Shown here: positions 50,313 through 60,230 of the stretch, piece by piece | Layout: each line of letters opens with the position of its first letter | Position numbering within the stretch: the first letter of the stretch is position 1 | Origin: Seriola aureovittata | Lineage: Eukaryota > Chordata > Actinopteri > Carangiformes > Carangidae | Reading direction: 5' to 3' | DNA length: 64,000 nt | Assembly: GCF_021018895.1 (NCBI RefSeq) | Contig: NC_079383.1 | Coordinates: 22,062,853 to 22,126,852, forward strand | Notes under the pieces: model-generated | The model's database searches: none | Seen by the model: only the letters and a program-made list of their open reading frames with translations | Told to the model about the DNA's origin: nothing | Made by a program: the position numbers and the translations under genes

Positions 50313-50900
50313 GTACTGACCACGCATCACACACACTCACATCACTGCACGTCACTGCACAGCACAGCCGTGCCCTGGAGTCCACGCTTCACTCTCTCCT
50401 AATGGAGGTTTCCAGTATTTTTAGAAATGAGCTCCTTTGTTTTTCTCGCTCAGAGTTGCACGAGGAGGTCGATACCTCGCTCCTGTCCGTCTGTTAAAAC
50501 CGCAACTTGTCATTTTTACACAGAATAAATAAAGGAGATGTGACATGTTGATCAGCTGTAGAGCTGCGGGTGGATGAATGTTATCTCCTGCGGACAGAGC
50601 CAGGCTGCTGTTCCCTCAGTCTTCTCATCTTCCTTTAACCTATAAATACTTCTGTCTTCAGTCTGGCAGTGATTTATTTTACCTTTTTATGACGTTACAG
50701 ACACAATAATGTCAGAAAACAAAGGAAAGCTGCAGGATTTTCAGATCAGGTCAAAAACTGTAAAAGTCAAGTCGGCAACAATTTGTTCAAAGACTAGAGT
50801 ATTTTTGGCAGAGATTGAGTTGAAGTTTTTACCAATATTATCGATTGTTTTTTTTCCCAGCATGCAGTTCTTCTCAGTCAGACTCTGTCCATCGTTGCAG
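50313..50900 (+). other. nebl: intron, no other feature
   Basis: 588 bp without a recognisable exon or repeat. A weak 'tatttttggcagagattga' word at about 50800 may be a trace of the dispersed 'ttttggcagat' family. Confidence 0.6.
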
Positions 50901-51011
50901 GTGAAGTACAAAGAGGACGTGCAGAAGGATTTGTCGTCGTCTCTGTTCTCCAGCCTTCCTCAGACCCTCCAGACTGAGCTGGCCAAGGAGGTGACGGAGC
51001 TGCAGAGTCAG
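50901..51011 (+). CDS. nebl: nebl array module M27 (position 3)
   Basis: 37 codons, VKYKEDVQKDLSSSLFSSLP...ELAKEVTELQSQ. QKD and SLF are shared with M21. The core reads LPQT. Confidence 0.95.
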
Positions 51012-51872
51012 GTGACCGACACTGATCTCCTCCTCCGCTGTGATTGGTCAGTTTGTGGAACGTCTCCCTGACAAACAGGAACTCACAGCGCTTGAACGCA
51101 GCAGCACCAACACGTCCTTCTGAATTAAAGACTGGTGGTTAAAAGCTGCTGCTGCTTAAAATCATAAAACTGTTATAAAAGTATTATGTATTAATATTAT
51201 TTTCCACTTTCACTTAATAATTTTTCCATTCAACACAGGAATTTAACCCTTTAATTGCCAGTTTGTTTACATAGAAGAAGAAAAACACAAAGAATGACAT
51301 TTCCATAAACTAAATGTTTATCAGTCTGAGATATGTCAGTGATTAGCAACAATATTGATTTTGATTCATTACAATTTTTTGTGCAAACTCACAATCAGGG
51401 AGAAAAATGTTATTAATATTATTATAGATTCTGTGATTTTATGTTGTAATGGCAGAAGGATCAAAAAATAAACACAAAATGATCAAAACAAAATCCAAAA
51501 TGAAAAGGACAAAAGAAAAACAGACAGAAAACAGTTTTGCGTCTTTGTGACCTTTGTGTTTCTCTCTCTGTGAGCCGGAGCTGTCGGGTCTGAGCCGCCA
51601 CAGAGTCTCCACCACAGCTTTCATATCTGAGCGAGAGGAGGAGGCTGTTCCTAAAAATAAATCCTCTGAACTCAGACCGATGCTGCCTGACATCCACCGA
51701 AGCTCAGCTACACCTGATGGAGTCACACAGCTTCAGGATGAGAGTGAAACCTGTTCACATCTGTTCACATCTGTTGTTCGCCGTGACTCGGCCTCTGAAA
51801 CTCGCTCTTCGTCCAGTGTGAATGCTCCTTCAACTAACGGGCGCTGTTGGTTTGTTTGTGTTGTTGCTGCAG
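51012..51872 (+). other. nebl: intron with possible decayed module
   Basis: 861 bp. 51629-51742 is an open stretch whose translation EREEEAVPKNKSSELRPMLP then DIHRSSATPDGVTQLQDE weakly follows the module pattern but lacks a GT donor. The rest is AT-rich. Confidence 0.4.
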
Positions 51873-51983
51873 GTGAAATACAGAGAGGGCTGCAAGAAGG
51901 AGGCGGCCTCCTCCCTGTACCGCCTCCTCCCCGAGACGCCACAGATGCACTTTGCCAAACAGATGTCGGAGATCCAGAGCGAG
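51873..51983 (+). CDS. nebl: nebl array module M28 (position 4)
   Basis: 37 codons, VKYREGCKKEAASSLYRLLP...MHFAKQMSEIQSE. The end FAKQMSEIQSE is shared with M35, seven modules later. Confidence 0.95.
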
Positions 51984-52087
51984 GTGCCGCTCCACTTCCC
52001 TCTCATCGCTCACCCAGAACTTCTCACTGTGCGGCGTTTTCTCTCTTTACAGTGTCTCGTCTGTTTGTTTGTTTTTCTCCTCTTAAG

Positions 52088-52195
52088 ACAAAGTACAAGA
52101 CGGACAAAGAGGATCTGCCCAACACTCTGTTCTCGCTGCTGCCCGAGACTCTGGAGACTCAGTTTATCAAAGAGATGTCGGAGACACACAGCGAG
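52088..52195 (+). CDS. nebl: nebl array module M29 (position 5, DKEDLPNTLF type)
   Basis: 36 codons, TKYKTDKEDLPNTLFSLLPE...QFIKEMSETHSE. The distinct DKEDLPNTLF start and ETHSE end recur only in M36 and M43, exactly seven modules apart. Unusual acceptor cctcttaag. Confidence 0.95.
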
Positions 52196-52599
52196 GTGGG
52201 AAACTCTGTGTGTGTGTGTGTGTGGGTTTACTCATTCAGAATATACGGATCAGGACAAACCCTTTCTGAGCCTGTATCATTGTTATAGAGCTCGCATCAC
52301 TACACAGGAAGTGATGTCATCGTCTTTCTTTTTTTACCTGCCCTTATGAGGCAGAAGCTTGTTCTGTCGGACTGTGACTCCTCATGATAACAGGCGTCTC
52401 AGCACCAGAGGGAATCACTCAGACAGCTGGAAGCCCATTGGTTGACACCTGATAAAGCCCGCTGGTGATGTCACAGAATGGTCGCTATGTCAACAACCAA
52501 TAGGATGTGAGACAGATAACACTGGTCAATGAGGAGAGTTGTAAGAAGTTGAAGACCAGATTGATGAAGGAATGTGGTGGGTTTACAGAGCAGTAACTT

Positions 52600-52601
<2 letters not shown>

Positions 52602-52650
<49 letters not shown>
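52602..52650 (+). repeat. (TG)n microsatellite against the M30 acceptor
   Basis: About 24 TG units run directly into the CAG of the 3' splice site, with no pyrimidine tract between. Confidence 0.97.
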
Positions 52651-52651
<1 letters not shown>

Positions 52652-52653
52652 AG

Positions 52654-52764
52654 GTGAAGTACAAACAGGCAGGGAAGCAGCAGGCGGCGTCGTCTCTTTA
52701 CTCCAAACTTCCTGAGACTCTGGAGACGAAACACGCCAAAGAAGCGACGGAGCTGCAGAGTGAA
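52654..52764 (+). CDS. nebl: nebl array module M30 (position 6)
   Basis: 37 codons, VKYKQAGKQQAASSLYSKLP...TKHAKEATELQSE. The last codon is GAA rather than the usual GAG, and the donor is GTGAGT. Confidence 0.95.
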
Positions 52765-53012
52765 GTGAGTCTCCACCTTCATCTCTCCCTCTGTCTCCTC
52801 CCTCGCTCTGTCTGCTGCTCTTCCTCTGCCTCTTCTCCCCCTTTTCCATCTCTGTCTCTCCGTCTTTCACGACTACTCCTCAGCAGGAAGTACTTCCAAA
52901 TCTTTCCTGGACGAACTAAAACCAAAACTTTCTGTACAAGAAGAAAATGATTTTAAATGTAATTCTTTAAATCTCTTCTTCTTCTTGAACTGTGACGTTT
53001 CTTTTCCGACAG

Positions 53013-53123
53013 AAAAAGTACAAAGACGAAGGGAGGAAGGAGATGACGTCGTCTCTTTACTCTCAGCTCCCTGACACTGCAGAGACCCAGTTAGCCCGCG
53101 AGATGACTGAGATACAGAGTCAG
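53013..53123 (+). CDS. nebl: nebl array module M31 (position 7)
   Basis: 37 codons, KKYKDEGRKEMTSSLYSQLP...QLAREMTEIQSQ. LPDTAET and AREMT are the position-7 signature. It closes a full super-repeat (M25-M31). Confidence 0.95.
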
Positions 53124-53667
53124 GTACGAGTTTCCTTCTGCGTCTGACCTCTGACCTCTGACCTGATTAACAAAGTAACTTTAACGAGCTTTGTTATCTG
53201 GAGATGACGAGATAATTATCTCGTTATCTTAACAAAAAACTGTTTTTCCTGATAACATCTCTTTATGTCGGGATAATGAGCATAACGGCATAAAAAGATA
53301 TTCGTGATTGTGGCCTTTCTCAGCTTCCGTAGTTCTGCTCTTTTTGTTACAAAGAAGAGAAAAGACGAATTCATAAAATACAGACTTTGGATCAATATGC
53401 AGCAAATATTTTGTGGTTTCGACAGTTTTCTTCTTCTCTTGTTGCATTAGAAGTTCTTTAATACAACACATCAAACAGAATAAAAGAAGAAGGATTCTCT
53501 CTTGCGCTCAAACACAAAGTCGAGCTGCGAGCGTTAAGTTGGAAACAAGAGAAGAAAAACAGAGCGAAGAGCGAAGCTACAGACAGAAACAGTTTGGAGA
53601 AAACATGCAGCATAAAACAACCTGACACGTTCTGTCTGAATGCATCTTGTTGTCTCGTCACCTCCAG

Positions 53668-53778
53668 AACAAGTACAAGGAGAGCGGGAAGAAGAGTCAG
53701 ACCGTCAGCGTTTACTCGCAGCTTCCAGAGACCAACGAGATCCAGTTCGCCAAAGCTGTTTCTGAAATACAGAGCGAG
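53668..53778 (+). CDS. nebl: nebl array module M32 (super-repeat 5, position 1)
   Basis: 37 codons, NKYKESGKKSQTVSVYSQLP...QFAKAVSEIQSE. Asn start and SQLPET-E-QFAK are the position-1 signature. Donor GTGCGG is weaker than usual. Confidence 0.95.
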
Positions 53779-53918
53779 GTGCGGTGAGAGATACGTTCGT
53801 CTGAGGTTTGGTTGCATCACGTCATAATGATCACAGTGATTATTCATAAGGAGGGAAGTCAGTTTGTGGATGACTAGTTTCCTTTTGTACGACATCGTGT
53901 TTTGTCTCGTTTTTCCAG

Positions 53919-54029
53919 ACCAAGTATAAAGAAGCAGGGAAGAGAGAAGTGTCCAGCTCTCTGTACTCGAAGCTTCCCGAGACTCTGGACACGCTGCGCG
54001 CTAAAGAGGTGTCACAGCTGCAGAGTCAG
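53919..54029 (+). CDS. nebl: nebl array module M33 (position 2)
   Basis: 37 codons, TKYKEAGKREVSSSLYSKLP...TLRAKEVSQLQSQ. SQ end; LDTL shares its final Leu with M13 (LETL). Confidence 0.95.
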
Positions 54030-54143
54030 GTACTGTCAGCCTGAGTCGGGTTTACTGTCCCGTTCTTCCTGTGTTTAGAGATTCAGTAAGTTAGTGGAGT
54101 TTAATTGTGTCCGTTGTGCCGCTGCTCTGCCGTCTTCCTGCAG

Positions 54144-54254
54144 GTGAAGTATAAACAGGACAGTAAGACGGAGGCGAGCGGCTCTCTGTATCACCAGCTT
54201 CCTGAAACCACAGAGACACAGCTGGCTAAAGAGCTGAGAGGCGTTTACAGCGAG
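54144..54254 (+). CDS. nebl: nebl array module M34 (position 3)
   Basis: 37 codons, VKYKQDSKTEASGSLYHQLP...QLAKELRGVYSE. The usual ELQSE end is replaced by GVYSE. The donor runs into (CA)n. Confidence 0.95.
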
Positions 54255-54258
54255 GTGA

Positions 54259-54308
<50 letters not shown>

Positions 54309-54367
54309 AAACTCACTGCTACCTCACGGTGAGTTTGGTGAAGTAAACTCTGCGTGTTGTGTCTCAG

Positions 54368-54478
54368 GTGAAGTACAAAGAGGAGGGAAAGAAGGAGATC
54401 AGTAAGAACCTGTACTCGCTCCTCCCCGAGACGGCCGAGACGCACTTCGCCAAGCAGATGTCAGAGATACAGAGTGAG
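54368..54478 (+). CDS. nebl: nebl array module M35 (position 4)
   Basis: 37 codons, VKYKEEGKKEISKNLYSLLP...THFAKQMSEIQSE. KKE(M/I)S-NLYSLLP links it to M8, M15 and M22, and its end to M28. 113-bp intron before. Confidence 0.95.
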
Positions 54479-54884
54479 GTGAGGACCCTGAACGCACCAT
54501 CACAAACTCAAATGTTGGGTTTCAGATCATTGCACCACAAATAAAGTTTGACCTGAATTTCACTAAAAAATGTTGTGTAATGTGCAGTTTATATTTTGCA
54601 CCATTAATGATAATAATTCAAAGTTTCACAGATGAATAAATTATTTATTATTTTAGTTTGTGTTACCCTTTAATCTACGTTTTCTTATAAATAAAAACAA
54701 TAATTTTCTTTTAGTTTGTATCATTTATCACGTTGGATATTGATAGTTTTCGTTTATTCATCCGTTATATTTTGGTGAAAACAGTTTAAATACAGACAGC
54801 TGATCAGTTTGTGTTCACGCAGTGACTCAGTGGTTTGAAAAGGAAGTTAAAACTGTTTTAATCGACTTGTATTTTTGTTTCAAG

Positions 54885-54992
54885 TCGACGTACAAGAAGG
54901 ACAAAGAGGATCTGCCCAACACTCTGTTCTCGCTGCTGCCCGAGACTCTGCAGACTCAGTTTGTCAAAGAGATGGCGGAGACACACAGCGAG
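54885..54992 (+). CDS. nebl: nebl array module M36 (position 5, DKEDLPNTLF type)
   Basis: 36 codons, STYKKDKEDLPNTLFSLLPE...QFVKEMAETHSE. The start is TYK instead of KYK. Acceptor tttcaag. Donor and following bases gtgggaaac are shared with M29 and M43. Confidence 0.95.
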
Positions 54993-55425
54993 GTGGGAAA
55001 CACTTAACTTATTGATCAGGTCGTGACGACGTAAATCTGTTCTATGTGACAAAATATATACTTATAGATGATGTATCTGATTCCTCTGAGCCACAGAGCG
55101 CCGTTGTTTCCAGAAACACAGAAACTCACTACAGCACCAAATGTGGATTAATCCGCCGCTGAAAATAGTCCCTGAACTAATGCTTGTTTCCTCCTGTTTT
55201 TTGAGGAACGTTTGTTAAAGATGATGGTGTCCTGCTGTTTGAGGAAACCACTCGTCCTTTTTTGATGAATGATGTGTTTATTTTACACGAACCTGAGGTT
55301 ATTGTGTCCAGAGAATATGTTTAAGTGTTTGTGCTTCATCTCCATGTCAACACAGTCCAGATAAACGCTCTATTCTGGTCCTGTTATCAGGAACACATTC
55401 ATAGCTGCTGAACCTCTCAGCCCTT

Positions 55426-55517
<92 letters not shown>

Positions 55518-55717
55518 GTCTCTTCACCTTCTGTCCCTCAGGTTTGGTTTGACTTGAATCTGGCACCTACAGACACAATATTGGATCTTTTCAAAGGAAG
55601 TGGTGGTAAAAACGTTTCCTGACTATTAAACGCTCCTGGATAAAAGCCACCAATCTCAGCTGTAACGCTTGTTATTAATGTGGCGTTTGTTGTTGTTGTT
55701 GTTTGTTTTTCCTGCAG
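54993..55717 (+). other. nebl: intron with 80-bp (CT)n
   Basis: (CT)n at 55431-55514, about 42 units, is the longest pure CT tract in the array. No exon is seen. A (TTG)n acceptor tract ends in cctgcag. Confidence 0.8.
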
Positions 55718-55828
55718 GTCAAGTACAAGGAGGCGGGAAAGAAAGAGGCCAGCAGCTCCCTGTACCACCTGCTGCCTGAGACTCTGGAGACGCAGCGTGT
55801 TAAAGAGGTGACGGAGCTGCAGAGCGAG
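55718..55828 (+). CDS. nebl: nebl array module M37 (position 6)
   Basis: 37 codons, VKYKEAGKKEASSSLYHLLP...TQRVKEVTELQSE. KYKEAGKKE-SSLYHLLPET is shared with M44, seven modules later. Confidence 0.95.
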
Positions 55829-56243
55829 GTACGCATCTATTATTCACACTCACTTATTCACATTTCATGATGTTTCACATTTGAGCATCGAAAACACTCA
55901 GAGTGATTCCTTCTCTTCAGTTGTGATGTAATATTTAGTATTATTTAGGCGGCAGCGGTCAGTGCGAGCGCACGACAGCCTCATGAAATCTGCAGCAGTT
56001 AAATGAAGAGGAGAAGAGTGTAAACAAACCTCCGCTCTCACTGCCGTTCATTCTTCAGTCCAACCAACAAATTCATGATCGAATAATATTTTGCACTTTG
56101 AAGACTCTCTGCCAAACTGAGGAGATTTACACTTCAGTTTGTGGGAGCTGAGTTTTATCAGCGTTTGTGTAACGGGACTCAAACATTGTAAAGTCTGACA
56201 AACAGCTGGAAACTAAACGAAGCCGATGTTTCGTTTCCTTCAG

Positions 56244-56354
56244 AACAAATACAAGGAGAGCGGGAAGAAGCTGATGTCGTCCAGTCTGTACGCTCAGCTG
56301 CCGCACACGGCCGAGACGCAGCTCGCCGCCAAGATGTCTGACCTGCAGAGCGAG
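56244..56354 (+). CDS. nebl: nebl array module M38 (position 7)
   Basis: 37 codons, NKYKESGKKLMSSSLYAQLP...QLAAKMSDLQSE. LPHT-ETQLA keeps the place of the position-7 module, although AREMT is changed to AAKMS. Confidence 0.94.
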
Positions 56355-56468
56355 GTAAACACACACACACACACACCTGCAGTGACAGGTACACATGAAG
56401 GCCTCTCTGTCTCTGATATACTCCTGATGTGTGAATGAGTCTGAGTGAGTTTCTCTTGTGTTTTCCAG

Positions 56469-56579
56469 AGTAAATATAAAGAGGAAGGGATCAGGAGCCT
56501 CGCTCAGAGTTTCTACTCTCAGCTGCCGGAGACCGCCGAGACGCAGCTCGCCAAAACCGTCTCTGAGCTGCAGAGCGAG
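56469..56579 (+). CDS. nebl: nebl array module M39 (super-repeat 6, position 1)
   Basis: 37 codons, SKYKEEGIRSLAQSFYSQLP...QLAKTVSELQSE. QSFYSQLPETAET and AKTVSELQSE are the strongest form of the position-1 signature. Confidence 0.95.
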
Positions 56580-57085
56580 GTGAGCAGGATGGTCGTTCCT
56601 TCGGGTTGTGAGGAGACGGTGCTGAACGCTGAGCTGCTGCTCTGCCTGTAAAACCTCCCTCGTCAAGTTAAACACGATTAATAACTCATTAATAACTTAG
56701 TCAACCAGGCGCGGAGGCACATGTAAACAGTTTATCCCTGGATATAAACTACCTGGAGTATATCCAGGTTTCTGTGGCATGTAAACACCTGGTGGTCCAA
56801 GGTTTCTGAACCCTCTCATAGAGGCTGAGATGGTGAGAAATCTGCAGGCACACGATCAGAAACTGAAACCTGTTATCATCACGTATATATATCCATGTCA
56901 ACGCCACTTCCCAAATATCATCAAAAACAGGATAAAGATCAAAATCAGGACACTCCAGACACACTCACACTCACCGACTGTGAGGAGAGCTGCACAAACA
57001 GGATCAATAAGAAATGTAAAAGGGAAATGAGCAGCAGTCAGGACACACACTGAGACGTGTGGCTGACAGCTGATGTTTCCTTCAG

Positions 57086-57196
57086 GCCAAGTACAAGGAG
57101 GCGAGCAGGAAGGAGGCGACCAGCTGTCTGTACCATCAGCTCCCCGAAACTCTGGAGACGCAACATGCTAAAGAGGCGACGGAGCTGCAGAGTCAG
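57086..57196 (+). CDS. nebl: nebl array module M40 (position 2)
   Basis: 37 codons, AKYKEASRKEATSCLYHQLP...TQHAKEATELQSQ. Close to M23. The donor GTACAC runs into a (CA)n tract (57197-57242). Confidence 0.95.
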
Positions 57197-57244
<48 letters not shown>

Positions 57245-57328
57245 AGGGTTAGCTTTGTAGAGATAGTCCAAGACTTTTGGACTCCTCATGAACGACCCTG
57301 ACGTCCAGTGTCTCTCTGCCGTCTGCAG

Positions 57329-57436
57329 GTGAAGTACAAGGAAGGTAAGAAAGAGCTGAGCTGCAGCCTGTACGCTCTGCTGCCGGAGACCGAGCAGATG
57401 AAGTTCGCTAAAGCCGCCACGGAGCTTCAGAGTGAG
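57329..57436 (+). CDS. nebl: nebl array module M41 (position 3)
   Basis: 36 codons, VKYKEGKKELSCSLYALLPE...MKFAKAATELQSE. One residue is missing in the KEGKK start. Confidence 0.95.
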
Positions 57437-57522
57437 GTGGGTGGACGTCCACACGCTGTCAGTAAATAACAGTACACAGGATACTTTATTCTTACATCTT
57501 TTTTCTCGTGTGTGTGTGTCAG

Positions 57523-57633
57523 AATAAATACAAGCAGAAAGGCAGACAGGAGAACAGCATCAGCGTTTTCCACCAGATGCCCGAGACCAAAGAGACAGAG
57601 TTTGCTAAACAGATCTCTGAGCTGCAGAGCGAG
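57523..57633 (+). CDS. nebl: nebl array module M42 (position 4)
   Basis: 37 codons, NKYKQKGRQENSISVFHQMP...EFAKQISELQSE. FAKQ(M/I)SE(I/L)QSE end as in M28 and M35. 86-bp intron before. Confidence 0.95.
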
Positions 57634-57712
57634 GTGAGAGGCTGAATCAGTGTTTGTCCATGGATGTTGAAGTTAAGAGATTGTTGTGGAAATATATTCA
57701 TATCTTAATATA

Positions 57713-57766
<54 letters not shown>

Positions 57767-57779
57767 ATTTGTCTCTCAG

Positions 57780-57887
57780 ACAAAGTACAGGAAGGACAAA
57801 GAGGATCTGCCCAACACTCTGTTCTCGCTGCTGCCGGAGACTCTGGAGACTCAGTTTGTCAAAGAGATGGCGGAGACACACAGCGAG
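57780..57887 (+). CDS. nebl: nebl array module M43 (position 5, DKEDLPNTLF type)
   Basis: 36 codons, TKYRKDKEDLPNTLFSLLPE...QFVKEMAETHSE. Nearly the same DNA as M29 and M36 and the same intron start. A (TG)n tract (57717-57759) lies 20 bp before the exon. Confidence 0.96.
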
Positions 57888-57899
57888 GTGGGAAACTCA

Positions 57900-57952
<53 letters not shown>

Positions 57953-58362
57953 ATTATGTGTTTGTCTTGAGTAGACATCTTGATAATTTATAAAGAGGCT
58001 TTTCACTCTGTTTGTGAGGCTGTTAACTGTTAACAACACAAAGTGCCATCTGGTCATTAAAGCCTTGAGGCGTCTCAGGTTTATTTTTTTTATAATTATC
58101 AGACCTTGAAAAAGTCTTTTTAAAACGTATTTGGACTATTTGTCAGAAACAGTTTTATAACAAACAGTTTTATATCGTCAGCAAACAGGTTTATATCCAG
58201 TTAAACCAACATCTGTTTAAATTCTCTTCATCATTCAGTTTACAACAAAAAGGAAAAGTAGAATATTTTCAAGTGACAATGTTCTTGAAGTGAAATGGAG
58301 AAAGTGTCTCTGGTGTGTTACTGTGTAAATATTGGTCTAATTTTGTTGTTGTTTTCTCCCAG

Positions 58363-58473
58363 AGTAAATACAAGGAGGCGGGTAAGAAGGAGCTGATCAG
58401 CAGTTTGTATCATCTGCTGCCTGAGACCAAAGAAACTCAACACGCCAAGGAGCAGACTCACCTGTACAGTGAG
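58363..58473 (+). CDS. nebl: nebl array module M44 (position 6)
   Basis: 37 codons, SKYKEAGKKELISSLYHLLP...TQHAKEQTHLYSE. Partner of M37. The end HLYSE is unusual. Confidence 0.95.
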
Positions 58474-58591
58474 GTAACGACCACCTGATCTCACTGTCTG
58501 TTGACTCTAAGAGTTCGAGCTCCCAACACTTGCTTTAGTAAATCTGCAGCTACCGTCTCGATGTGGGAAACTGCTGTGGTTTGTGTTGCAG

Positions 58592-58702
58592 AAAGCCTAC
58601 AGGGAGGAGGGGAGGAAGGAGGCCGGCTGCAGCCTGTACGCCCTGATGCCCCAGACCATCGAGACGGTGTTCGCCAAAGAGCTGAGCAAGACGCAGAGCG
58701 AT
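58592..58702 (+). CDS. nebl: nebl array module M45 (position 7, last of the array)
   Basis: 37 codons, KAYREEGRKEAGCSLYALMP...VFAKELSKTQSD. It ends in SD, the classical nebulin SDxxYK half-motif. Its MPQTIETVFA core is the closest in the array to the single human repeat (MPATIDSVFA, from memory). It marks the right edge of the expansion. Confidence 0.95.
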
Positions 58703-58932
58703 GTGAGTCCGACCTGACCTTCACTCACTGCGATGACATCAACATTTATCAGCTGTTGAAAACATAGAAACTCGCAGCAGATTGAAGTTGTGAGTGAGTT
58801 TAGTGTCTGTGAATCAGAGACATGAGGAGTGAACATCTCCAGACAAATGTCAGACAGGTTGGATCCTGATCCGCCTTCAAACAAAACAGATGGGAGGAGC
58901 TTAAACAGCCACGTCCAACAATCCTCTCTGAT

Positions 58933-58998
<66 letters not shown>

Positions 58999-59114
58999 AC
59001 ACACACACACCAGACAGGAGTTTGTTGTGTATAATTTTGTGTGCTGAGGCGTGAACACATGTGAGCAGCTGTGTTGTGCTCCACAGCCTGAGGACACGGA
59101 CACTGACCTACTGC

Positions 59115-59152
<38 letters not shown>

Positions 59153-60230
59153 ACACACAGATAAATGCCAGTGTCAGGTTGGATCATGAAGTGTGACAGA
59201 CGAACAGAAGCGCAGATGTGAATGAAGTCAAACTGTAACATTCACTTTGTGATGCTGGTGTTTCTGAGCAGGTGGCAGATAAACACATAAAGAGATACTA
59301 CATTACCCAGAATACTTAGAGAGAGAGAGAGAGAGAAACACAATCTGAGCTGATTCATGGGCCCACCAGAAGAGATTCAACATGTTGAGGTGAAGTGAGA
59401 CACGTTGCGTCGCTGCCGTCGCCTGCAGCGTCGGACCGAGAGGTTTCACAGAGGAGGGTCATCGTCCGGTGTCAGTCAGCCCCCAGGAGAGAGGGAGGGG
59501 GGGGGGGGGGGGGGGCAGAAAATCAAAGCCGGGGGTAAACTGGGACACAGGGTGGAAGCTTTCTGGTTGCACGTCTGTTGACCGAGCAATGCGTCGCTAA
59601 CTGGAGCGTGTAACTCAGACTACCTTCACCGTCCCACTGTCTTTGTGTCCAACACACTGAAGGCTTTTAATTTGTCTTCTACTGTGTGATGTGTCCGCCT
59701 GTTATTGGAGACACTATTGATCTGTATGGATGTGATGAGGCGGCTCCGGTCTCCTCTGGTTGTATTAATGAAAACGTTATGAGTAAATAAAGGGAGAAGA
59801 AGCGCAGGCGGCGTGGAGGATGAAACATGTTTATCTTCTCGATGGTGTTTATTCTCTCACGGCTTTTTATATAATTTAGTAAAACTTTTGCTTTTCGTCG
59901 GTTTGTTTTTGAGAGTGAAACCGCGTCAGGTCTGTGAATCTGCTCTGGCTTTAATATTCATCTCTGCGTCACGCTGTGAATTTCTCATTTTCACAGTGAG
60001 AAGCAGCTCGTCTTATTTTTAGGCAAATGAGCGAGTGTGTTTTCAGTCGTTATTCAGCACCAGGCGGAATTAGTCATCACTTATTTTCTCCCTCCATCCA
60101 TCACGCTCCCTTTTCTTTTTTGTTCTGTCTCAATGTAACCGCCTCTCTCTTTCTCCGTTCCCTCATGTTTTTATTTTTGCCTTTTATCTTCCCCCCCCCC
60201 CGGCCGTGTCCTGTCTCTGTCTCTCTGTAG
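58703..60230 (+). other. nebl: intron after the array
   Basis: 1.5 kb with (CA) at 58937-59010 and 59118-59160, a run of about 16 G at 59500-59516 and a T/C-rich end with poly-C at 60191-60201. No exon is seen. It is the longest intron between modules since 39.4 kb. Confidence 0.75.

Noticed and set aside
51554..52288. 244-codon frame covering 51.5-52.3 kb as a separate gene
   Set aside because: It crosses M28 out of frame and M29 partly; the spliced modules explain the coding signal. Only the possible module relic was kept as a low-interest finding.
39248..58702. The gene being nebulin itself
   Set aside because: The LIM exons upstream and the specific modules on both sides of the array match nebulette/LASP2; nebulin has no LIM domain and its super-repeats carry WLKGIGW.
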